Assembly: GCF_009911645.1 (NCBI RefSeq)
Contig: NZ_QWKI01000030.1
Coordinates: forward strand, 1 to 64,000
From: Pseudoflavonifractor sp. 60
GTDB lineage: Bacteria > Bacillota > Clostridia > Oscillospirales > Oscillospiraceae
DNA: 64,000 nt
Reading direction: 5' to 3'
Positions 58,310 through 64,000 of the stretch are shown in pieces. The notes beneath the pieces are model-generated. The model was not told the DNA's origin. It was given only the letters and a program-made list of their open reading frames with translations, and made no database searches. The position numbers and the translations under genes are program-made. The stretch's first letter is position 1. Each line of letters opens with the position of its first letter.

Positions 58310-58969
58310 ATGGTGGAATACAGACCGCTCCAGGAATCCGCATACAACCACGTCCGGGACCAGGTGCTCTCCGGACAGCTTCAGCCCGGCGTGCTCTACT
58401 CCGAGACCAAAATGGCGGCGGAGCTGAACATCTCCCGCACGCCCATGAAGGACGCCCTGGTGCGGCTGAGCCAGGAGCGGCTGATCGATATCCTGCCCAG
58501 CAAGGGGTTCCGCCTCCACCAGATGTCCCGGGAGGATATTTTGCAGACCTGTCAGGCCCGCACCGCCGTGGAGGGCTTCTGTGCCATGCAGCTCTCCCGC
58601 AGCCCCAGCACCGCCGCCGCCCGGGAGACCCTCCGCGCTATGGAGGAGGCCCAGGCCGCCATGGGAGAGTTTTTGCAGGACGGAGGGGAAATGGAGGCGT
58701 TTCTGGACTGCGACCTCCAGTTTCACCAGGCTCTGGTGGACTTCTCCGGCAACGCCGAACTGCGCCAGCTGTTCAACTCCTACCACTACCGGCTCTATTT
58801 CATCGCCCGGGAGGCATTTCAGGTGGAGGGCCGGTTTCAGAAGGCCTATGAGGAGCACAGGACCATTCTGGACGCCGTGGCCGGCGACCCCTCCGGCGCC
58901 CGGGCCTATCTGGCCGTAATGGGGCACATGGAGGCAACCCGGGATATCCTGCTGGCCCACCACCAATAA
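58310..58969 (+). CDS. GntR-family (FCD domain) regulator
   Basis: 219 residues. The winged-helix start is ESAYNHVRDQVLSGQLQPGV and the DNA-reading helix MAAELNISRTPMKDALVRL; the FCD effector domain has FCAMQLSRSPSTA, DLQFHQALVDFSGN (metal-type histidine) and HRTILDAVAGDP. FCD regulators usually sense sugar acids or similar metabolites. It is divergent from the transaldolase gene, whose promoter carries palindromes likely to be its operator. ATG 58310 follows GAGAGGTGA. Confidence 0.92.
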   Translation: MVEYRPLQESAYNHVRDQVLSGQLQPGVLYSETKMAAELNISRTPMKDALVRLSQERLIDILPSKGFRLHQMSREDILQTCQARTAVEGFCAMQLSRSPSTAAARETLRAMEEAQAAMGEFLQDGGEMEAFLDCDLQFHQALVDFSGNAELRQLFNSYHYRLYFIAREAFQVEGRFQKAYEEHRTILDAVAGDPSGARAYLAVMGHMEATRDILLAHHQ

Positions 58970-59035
58970 AAGGAATACCCTTCGGTCCCGCCGTGGAGGG
59001 GAAACTTTACGCGGAAAGGAATACAAGAAATACAT

Positions 59036-59788
59036 ATGGCAATCTTCATCACAGGAGACACCCACGGGGACTTTATCCGCTTTCGCCCCGCCCTGTTTCC
59101 CCAGCAGTTCCACCTGACCAAGGAGGACTATGTTATCATCTGCGGGGACTTCGGCGGTCTGTGGGATAACGGTCCGGAGGACGAATACTGGCTGAATTGG
59201 CTGGAGGAACGGCCCTTTACAACCCTTTTTGTGGATGGAAACCACGAGAATTTCCATCTGCTGGCCCAGATTGCTCCAGAGCCCTGGCAGGGCGGTCAGA
59301 TCCAGCGCCTGCGCCCCTCCGTCCTGCGCCTGATGCGGGGGCAGATCTATACCCTCCAAGGGCTTACCTTTTTCACTATGGGCGGGGCAAGCAGTCATGA
59401 TATTGCCGGGGGCATCTTGAATCCCGACGACCCCCGGTTTAAGGAGACCCATCGCCGTCTGCTGCTCCAGGGGATCCCCCACCGGATCAACGGGGTCACC
59501 TGGTGGCAGGAGGAGCTGCCCTGTCAGGAGGAGTATGAGACGGCCCGGGAAAATCTGGAGCGCCGGGGCTGGGCGGTGGACTGTGTCATAACCCACTGTG
59601 CCCCCACTTTTCTCCAGAAGGAATTGACCCGGGGACAGTACCGGCCCGACGCCCTCACCGAATTTCTGGAGGAGGTATTCCAGCGGTGCCGGTTCCAGCA
59701 CTGGTATTTCGGCCACTACCACCAGCACCGGATGCTGGGGACGCATTGCACTCTGCTCTATGAGGAAATTGTACCCATTCGAACATGA
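59036..59788 (+). CDS. Metallophosphoesterase
   Basis: 250 residues, calcineurin-like fold. MAIFITGDTHGDF (DTHGD), YVIICGDFGGLW (GDFG), FVDGNHENF (GNHE), ITHCAP and YFGHYHQHR (GHYH) give a complete metal site. This Clostridial subfamily is soluble with unknown substrate. The start is after GGAAAGGAATACAAGAAATACAT, so spacing is long. It follows the GntR gene by 66 bp and may be in its transcript. Confidence 0.9.
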   Translation: MAIFITGDTHGDFIRFRPALFPQQFHLTKEDYVIICGDFGGLWDNGPEDEYWLNWLEERPFTTLFVDGNHENFHLLAQIAPEPWQGGQIQRLRPSVLRLMRGQIYTLQGLTFFTMGGASSHDIAGGILNPDDPRFKETHRRLLLQGIPHRINGVTWWQEELPCQEEYETARENLERRGWAVDCVITHCAPTFLQKELTRGQYRPDALTEFLEEVFQRCRFQHWYFGHYHQHRMLGTHCTLLYEEIVPIRT

Positions 59789-59824
59789 AAACGGCTCCGG
59801 GAGGGTCCCGGAGCCGTTTTTGTA
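59788..59824. terminator. Bidirectional terminator after metallophosphoesterase
   Basis: AAAACGGCTCCGGGA / TCCCGGAGCCGTTTT, 15 bp with a GGG loop, followed by TTG on +. It ends this gene and the convergent glnS (stop 59826). Confidence 0.92.
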
Positions 59825-59825
59825 T

Positions 59826-61535
59826 TTATTTGCCCGGCTTGAAGCCGTCCTTCAGGCTGACCGCCCGGTTGAACACCAGTGCGCCCGGCTTGGAGTCCCT
59901 GCTGTCGGCGCAGAAGTAGCCCAGCCGCAGGAACTGGAAGCGGTCGGTGCTCTGGGCACCGGCCAGGGATGCCTCCAGCTTGCAGCCCTCCAGCACCTCC
60001 AGAGAGCCGGAATTCAGGCACTCCAAAAAGTCCTTGTCGCCGCCGTCGGGGTTCTCATCGGCGAAGAGGTTGTCGTACAGCCGCACCTGGGCGTCCACTG
60101 CGGTGGCGGCGTCGACCCAGTGGATGGTGGCCCCCTTCACCTTCCGGCCGTCGGCGGGGTTGCCCCCCTTGGAGTCGGGGTCGTAGGTGGCCAGAATTTC
60201 CACCACATTGCCCGCCTGGTCCTTGACGCAGCCTGTGCATTTGATGAGGTAGGCCCCCTTCAGCCGGCACTCGGGGCCGTCGGGGTACAGCCGCTTGTAC
60301 TTGGGGATGGGGGTCTCCATAAAGTCCTCCGTCTCCACATACAGGTTCCGGGAGAAGGTGACGCTCCGGGTCCCGGCGGCGGGGTCGTTGGGGTTGTTCT
60401 CCACCTGGAAGGTCTCGCTCTGGCCCTCGGGGTAGTTGGTGATGGTGAGCTTGATAGGCCGCAGCACCGCCATGACCCGCTGGGCGTGGTCGTTCAGGTC
60501 CTCCCGCAGGCAGTGCTCCAGGAAGCCAAATTCCACGGTAGAGGTGTTCTTTGCCACACCGATCCGGTCGCAGAAATTGCGGATGGAGGCCGGAGTGTAG
60601 CCCCGCCGGCGCAGGCCGCACAGGGTCGGCATACGGGGGTCGTCCCAGCCGGAGACATAGTGCTCCTCCACCAGCTTGCGCAGCTTCCGCTTGGACATAA
60701 CGGTATAGTTGATGCCCAGCCGGGCAAACTCAATCTGCCGGGGCTTTGAGGGCACGTCGGTGTTGTTGATGACCCAGTCGTACAGGGGGCGGTGGTCCTC
60801 ATACTCCAGGGAGCACAGGGAGTGGGTGATCCCCTCCAGGGCGTCCTGAATGGGGTGGGCGAAGTCGTACATGGGGAAAATACACCACTTGGTCCCCTGG
60901 CGGTGGTGCTCAATATAGCGGATGCGGTAGAGCACCGGGTCGCGCATATTGAAGTTGCCGCTGGCCAGGTCGATCTTGGCCCGCAGGGTGTACTTGCCCT
61001 CGGGGAACTCGCCGTTTTTCATCCGCTGGAACAGGTCCAGACTCTCCTCCACCGGGCGGTCCCGCCAGGGGGAGCGGGCGGGGGTGTTTACGTCGCCCCG
61101 GTACTCCTTGAACTGGTCGGGGGTCAGCTCGCACACGTAGGCCAGACCCTTTTTGATGAGACCAATGGCCAGCTCGTAGGTCTTCTCGAAGTAGTCGCTG
61201 CCGTAGAAGAACCGGTCGCTCCAGTCAAAGCCCAGCCAGTGGATGTCCTCCTGGATGGCGTCCACAAACTCGGAGTCCTCCTTGGCGGGGTTGGTGTCGT
61301 CCATACGCAGGTTGCAGATGCCGCCGAACTTCTCAGCGGAGCCGAAGTCAATAATCAGTGCCTTGCAGTGGCCGATGTGCAGATAGCCGTTGGGCTCGGG
61401 GGGAAAACGGGTGTGGACCTGCATCCCGGCAAAGCGCCCCCCGGGAGCAATATCCTCGGTGATGAACTGATGGATAAAATTCTGGCTCTCTGTCCCGCCC
61501 TCTTCTGCGGCGGCAGTTTTGATCTCGTCAGACAT
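59826..61535 (-). CDS. glnS: Glutaminyl-tRNA synthetase
   Basis: 569 residues, class I. The HIGH motif is PNGYLHIGHCKAL near residue 53, then RMDDTNPAKED, the SRE/acid region (RDPVLYRIRYIEHHRQGTKW), the KMSKS variant YTVMSKRKLRKLV, and the two C-terminal anticodon-binding beta-barrels. It charges tRNA-Gln directly. Many Bacillota use the GatCAB transamidation route instead, so glnS suggests acquisition by transfer in the lineage. ATG 61535 follows AAAGGAGG. Confidence 0.96.
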   Translation of the reverse strand: MSDEIKTAAAEEGGTESQNFIHQFITEDIAPGGRFAGMQVHTRFPPEPNGYLHIGHCKALIIDFGSAEKFGGICNLRMDDTNPAKEDSEFVDAIQEDIHWLGFDWSDRFFYGSDYFEKTYELAIGLIKKGLAYVCELTPDQFKEYRGDVNTPARSPWRDRPVEESLDLFQRMKNGEFPEGKYTLRAKIDLASGNFNMRDPVLYRIRYIEHHRQGTKWCIFPMYDFAHPIQDALEGITHSLCSLEYEDHRPLYDWVINNTDVPSKPRQIEFARLGINYTVMSKRKLRKLVEEHYVSGWDDPRMPTLCGLRRRGYTPASIRNFCDRIGVAKNTSTVEFGFLEHCLREDLNDHAQRVMAVLRPIKLTITNYPEGQSETFQVENNPNDPAAGTRSVTFSRNLYVETEDFMETPIPKYKRLYPDGPECRLKGAYLIKCTGCVKDQAGNVVEILATYDPDSKGGNPADGRKVKGATIHWVDAATAVDAQVRLYDNLFADENPDGGDKDFLECLNSGSLEVLEGCKLEASLAGAQSTDRFQFLRLGYFCADSRDSKPGALVFNRAVSLKDGFKPGK

Positions 61536-61565
61536 GGGCTTCTCTCCTCCTTTGTCAATGGGTCT

Positions 61566-61594
61566 ATTTTACACCAGAAATCCTCTCCGCGCAA
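61566..61594 (-). promoter_or_regulatory. Promoter of glnS
   Basis: Minus strand TTGCGC (61589-61594), 17 nt, TAAAAT (61566-61571). Confidence 0.6.
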
Positions 61595-61611
61595 GTATTT
61601 CCTGAAATCCC

Positions 61612-61640
61612 TTGCTCCTTTTGGAAAAAGAGCATATAAT
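61612..61640 (+). promoter_or_regulatory. Promoter of the thioredoxin reductase gene pair
   Basis: TTGCTC (61612-61617), 17 nt, TATAAT (61635-61640). The leader of about 220 nt runs through three inverted repeats. Confidence 0.6.
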
Positions 61641-61649
61641 AACTTCGAT

Positions 61650-61846
61650 CTTCCTTTTTTCTTTGGAAAGAAAAAAGGAAGCGAAAAAGAAACTTTCGCG
61701 CAAAACTCCGCAAGCTTCGTTTTGTGTCCTGTCCTCCTCCCGGGGCGGGCCGGCATGGGAGCGCGGGGAAAAAACGGAGCGCAGCGGAGTTTTTTCCAGA
61801 AGTTTTTTCTTTTGCTTCTTTTCTTTTTTACAAAAAAGAAAAGAAG
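61650..61846. repeat. Cluster of three long inverted repeats in the trxR leader
   Basis: 61650-61681: CTTCCTTTTTTCTTT / AAAGAAAAAAGGAAG. 61767-61797: GGAAAAAAC / GTTTTTTCC around GGAGCGCAGCGGA. 61815-61846: CTTCTTTTCTTTTTT / AAAAAAGAAAAGAAG. All perfect and purine/pyrimidine-rich, with near-zero loops. The 331-bp gap has no gene otherwise. They look like a REP/MITE-like element or several attenuator hairpins. Confidence 0.75.
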
Positions 61847-61866
61847 AGTAAGGAAGGTGAAAGGGA

Positions 61867-62706
61867 ATGTACGATATTCTGGTTCTAGGCGCGGGCCCGG
61901 CGGGGCTGGCGGCGGCGGTGGCGGCCCGAGGGCGGGACAAGAGCGTTCTGGTGATCGGGAACCGCTGGCAGGACAGCCCGCTGGCCAAGGCGGAGCGGGT
62001 CGACAACTATCTGGGGCTGCCCGGACGGACCGGCATGGAGCTTCTGGAGGAATATCATCGCCACGCAGAGGGAGCGGGGGCTGAGTTTGTCACCGGCAAG
62101 GCGCTGTCCCTGCTGGTCTGGAACGGCTTCTCGGTGACGGTGGGCAGTCAGGTGTACCAGGGCCGGGCGCTGGTGCTGGCCCCGGGGGTCGTGCGTCAGG
62201 CGAAGTACCCCGGCGAGGGGGAGTATCTGGGCCGCGGGGTCAGCTACTGCGCCACCTGTGACGGGATGCTCTACCGGAACCGGCCCGTTGTGGTGGTGGG
62301 GCTGTCCGCCGACGCCCCCCAGGAGGCCAACTACCTCCACAGCCTGGGCTGCCAGGTGGTCTACGTCTCCCCCCGACCGGCCCAGGGGCTGGAGGAGGGC
62401 ATCCCCTATATGAAAGCGGGGCGGCTGGCCGTGAAGGGTGAGCGCTCCGTCACCGGCCTGGAGGCGGACGGAGCCCTGCTCCCCTGCGACGGGGTGTTCA
62501 TCCTGCGACGGGCGGTGGCCCCCACTGATCTGCTGCCGGCCCTGGCGGTAGAGGATGGAGTCATCCAGGTGGACCGGCGGATGGCCACCAACATTCCTGG
62601 GGTCTTTGCCGCGGGGGACTGCACCGGCGAACCCCTTCAGGCGGCCAAGGCGGTGGGAGAAGGCCATGTGGCCGGCCTGTCCGCCTGCGCATATTTAGAC
62701 GGGTAA
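61867..62706 (+). CDS. Thioredoxin reductase-like flavoprotein without the usual NADPH motif
   Basis: 279 residues (bacterial TrxR is about 310-320). The FAD motif LGAGPAG is at 7-13, the redox CATC at 128-131 (VSYCATCDGMLY), and GVFAAGDC at 245-252. The second Rossmann site reads VVVGLSADAPQEA instead of VxGGGxSAxEEA, and the HRRxxxR phosphate-binding motif is replaced by VSPRPAQG. Canonical NADPH use is therefore doubtful, and a ferredoxin-dependent (FFTR-like) route is an option. Cotranscribed with thioredoxin 24 bp downstream. Confidence 0.85.
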   Translation: MYDILVLGAGPAGLAAAVAARGRDKSVLVIGNRWQDSPLAKAERVDNYLGLPGRTGMELLEEYHRHAEGAGAEFVTGKALSLLVWNGFSVTVGSQVYQGRALVLAPGVVRQAKYPGEGEYLGRGVSYCATCDGMLYRNRPVVVVGLSADAPQEANYLHSLGCQVVYVSPRPAQGLEEGIPYMKAGRLAVKGERSVTGLEADGALLPCDGVFILRRAVAPTDLLPALAVEDGVIQVDRRMATNIPGVFAAGDCTGEPLQAAKAVGEGHVAGLSACAYLDG

Positions 62707-62730
62707 ATACCAAAGAAAGGAAGATGTTTT

Positions 62731-63042
62731 ATGATTCATTTCAACAAGGAGCGCTTTGACCAGGCCCTGAAGGGGGAGAAACTGGTGATGGTGGATTTTT
62801 GGGCCCCCTGGTGCGGTCCCTGCATGATGCTCGGCCCTGTGATCGAGAGCCTGGCGGAGCAGTATGAGGGCAAGGCCATCATTGGCAAGGTGAATACCGA
62901 TGAGGAGGCGGAGCTGGCCATTGCCTATCAGGTGAGCAACATTCCCACTGTCATTTTCTTCAAGGACGGTAAGGAGATTGACCGCAAGGTGGGGGTCATG
63001 CCCCCCAATTCCTATGTCCAGACCCTGGAGCAAACCCTATAA
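62731..63042 (+). CDS. trxA: Thioredoxin
   Basis: 103 residues, complete thioredoxin fold with the redox site WCGPC (FWAPWCGPCMMLGP), the cis-proline VSNIPTVIFFKDG and no signal peptide. It follows the flavoprotein by 24 bp with AAAGGAAG before ATG, and is its natural substrate. Cytosolic disulfide reductant for ribonucleotide reductase and peroxiredoxins. Confidence 0.95.
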   Translation: MIHFNKERFDQALKGEKLVMVDFWAPWCGPCMMLGPVIESLAEQYEGKAIIGKVNTDEEAELAIAYQVSNIPTVIFFKDGKEIDRKVGVMPPNSYVQTLEQTL

Positions 63043-63120
63043 GCGCGATAGCCCCCTTGTATCCCGATTGGACGAACAAATGGGATACAGTTTGTGTTTG
63101 GATATGGGCAGCTTCCCATA

Positions 63121-63156
63121 AAAACGCCGGAGGAATTGGAATTCCTCCGGCGTTTT
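63121..63156. terminator. Bidirectional terminator after thioredoxin
   Basis: AAAACGCCGGAGGAATT / AATTCCTCCGGCGTTTT, 17 bp with a GG loop. It serves the thioredoxin gene and the convergent GGDEF gene (stop 63172). Confidence 0.93.
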
Positions 63157-63171
63157 CTGATAATTGTGGGA

Positions 63172-64000
63172 TCAGAGGATGGAATAGGAGCCCTTCCCCT
63201 CGTTTTTGATCTTATACATCGCCTTGTCCGCCCCGGAGCTGAGACTCTCGTAAGTCCTGCCGTGGGTGGGGGCGCTGGAGATGCCAATACTGACGCTGAT
63301 GGTGTGGTCGATGCCCTCGATCTTGAGGTCATGAACCCGGTCCAGCAGCTCCTGGGCCTTCTCCCGGGCCATACCCTCGTTGTCCGAGCCGGACAGGAAA
63401 GCCACAAACTCATCGCCGCCCACCCGGGCCACAATGTCGTCGGTTCGGAAGGTCTCATCCAGAATGTTCCCAATGGCAATCAGCACCTGATCTCCGGCGG
63501 CGTGGCCGTAGGTGTCGTTAATGGATTTGAAGTCGTCCAGGTCCAGCATGAAGAGAATGCCCCGGGAGATCTGCTCCAGACGGGCGTCGATTAGCTTCAC
63601 GCCGGCCCGGTTGTACAGCCCGGTGAGGGGGTCCTGCTGGGCCTGCTGGCGCAGCTCCAGCTCCCGCACGATTTGGGCGCTGATATCGGTCAGGGTCCCA
63701 ATAACCCGAATTACCTTGCCATTGGGGTTATACACCGCCCTGTATTGACTGCGGTACCAGCTGTAGTCCCCATTTCGCCGCTTCATGCGAATGCGGTCGT
63801 GTTCAATCTGGTCCGGGGTCATATGGGATGCCCGCTGAAGAATTTTGCACACCTTTTCTATCTCGTCCGGATGGAAAACAGAGGCAATATTTTTGTTCTG
63901 AATGACCCCGGTCAGACGAGGAGTGTCCAGCGCCAGGGTTTCCAGGGCGTTGGAGGTAAATTCCAGGGTGTCATTGGCACAGTCATACTCAAAGAGAAGG
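63172..64000 (-). CDS. PAS-GGDEF diguanylate cyclase (5' end beyond window)
   Basis: The visible 276 residues run off the right edge. A PAS domain comes first (SVFHPDE, RMKRRNGDYSWYRSQYRAVY, IGTLTDIS), then a GGDEF domain with DPLTGLYNRAGV, LDLDDFKSINDTYGHAAGDQ and the active site RVGGDEFVAF. An RxxD I-site, RTDD, lies five residues before GGDEF, so the enzyme should be product-inhibited. It makes c-di-GMP; the signal sensed by PAS is unknown. The upstream part is not in the window. Confidence 0.95.
   Translation of the reverse strand, partial: LLFEYDCANDTLEFTSNALETLALDTPRLTGVIQNKNIASVFHPDEIEKVCKILQRASHMTPDQIEHDRIRMKRRNGDYSWYRSQYRAVYNPNGKVIRVIGTLTDISAQIVRELELRQQAQQDPLTGLYNRAGVKLIDARLEQISRGILFMLDLDDFKSINDTYGHAAGDQVLIAIGNILDETFRTDDIVARVGGDEFVAFLSGSDNEGMAREKAQELLDRVHDLKIEGIDHTISVSIGISSAPTHGRTYESLSSGADKAMYKIKNEGKGSYSIL

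Noticed and set aside
58085-59746. In-frame upstream extension of the transaldolase gene
   Set aside because: It runs through the promoter, operator and the GntR and phosphoesterase genes; the ATG at 58084 has a strong SD.

Overview
The window is GC-rich, gene-dense DNA with short intergenic gaps, near-consensus sigma-A promoters and AGGAGG-type ribosome binding sites. It carries sporulation genes (yabP, yabQ), a T-box, a THF riboswitch, a sigma-D-like flagellin promoter, an electron-bifurcating type [FeFe]-hydrogenase and a long-form HPF. Together these point to an anaerobic, flagellated, spore-forming (or spore-former-derived) Bacillota, most likely a gut Oscillospiraceae of the Flavonifractor/Intestinimonas/Lawsonibacter type (inference). 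I see no rRNA, tRNA, CRISPR array, prophage or transposase.

Layout. 1-2.5 kb: 5' end of a flagellin gene, LMW protein-tyrosine phosphatase, an ECF S component with a DUF4430 lipoprotein-like partner, then a 29-residue holin-like toxin gene with a convergent antisense promoter (candidate type I toxin-antitoxin). 2.5-10.8 kb: tex, a membrane dipeptidase, small zinc-ribbon and DUF4230 membrane proteins, the sporulation/division group yabP-yabQ-divIC-yabR, an amidohydrolase behind a structured leader, and hpf. 10.8-15.8 kb: an XRE regulator with its own palindromic operator, then a cysteine T-box operon cysE - two SUKH-like proteins - cysS. 15.8-26 kb: a folate/histidine region. ftcD-fchA and folT-hutD-folC-focA (behind a THF riboswitch) lie on one strand, hutU-hutI-lrp on the other. 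Histidine carbon passes through formiminoglutamate to THF-bound one-carbon units, and formate could leave through the FocA-like channel; hutH is not in the window. 26-30 kb: efp, a CD1247-type protein, an MBL hydrolase, a LysR regulator and a Gfo/Idh/MocA oxidoreductase. 30.1-31.3 kb: an AT-rich island with a secreted protein whose signal peptide is out of frame by one base in a poly-A run, plus a small membrane peptide.

31.5-41.8 kb: CoA-acylating-type aldehyde dehydrogenase with divergent LysR, an EF-G-like GTPase, dus-sigma-anti-sigma operon, and a DUF815 AAA ATPase translationally coupled to a PD-(D/E)XK nuclease-like protein. 41.8-51.3 kb: hydCBA hydrogenase operon, small conserved proteins, and larE-larB-larC (nickel-pincer cofactor) without larA. 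51.5-57 kb: FapA-like DUF342 protein with a palindrome inside its promoter, a DUF434 protein, a carboxymuconolactone decarboxylase-cupin protein, and a second sigma/anti-sigma pair. 57-64 kb: transaldolase-like protein divergent from a GntR regulator with a tandem palindromic operator, a metallophosphoesterase, glnS, a thioredoxin reductase-like flavoprotein lacking the usual NADPH motif with its thioredoxin, and the 3' part of a PAS-GGDEF diguanylate cyclase running off the right edge.

The most interesting undescribed-looking items are the toxin/antisense locus at 2.1-2.5 kb, the frameshifted secreted-protein island at 30-31.3 kb, the DUF815/PD-(D/E)XK pair, and several palindromes placed exactly in promoters. 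Promoters, operators and terminators are read by eye from the sequence and are predictions.
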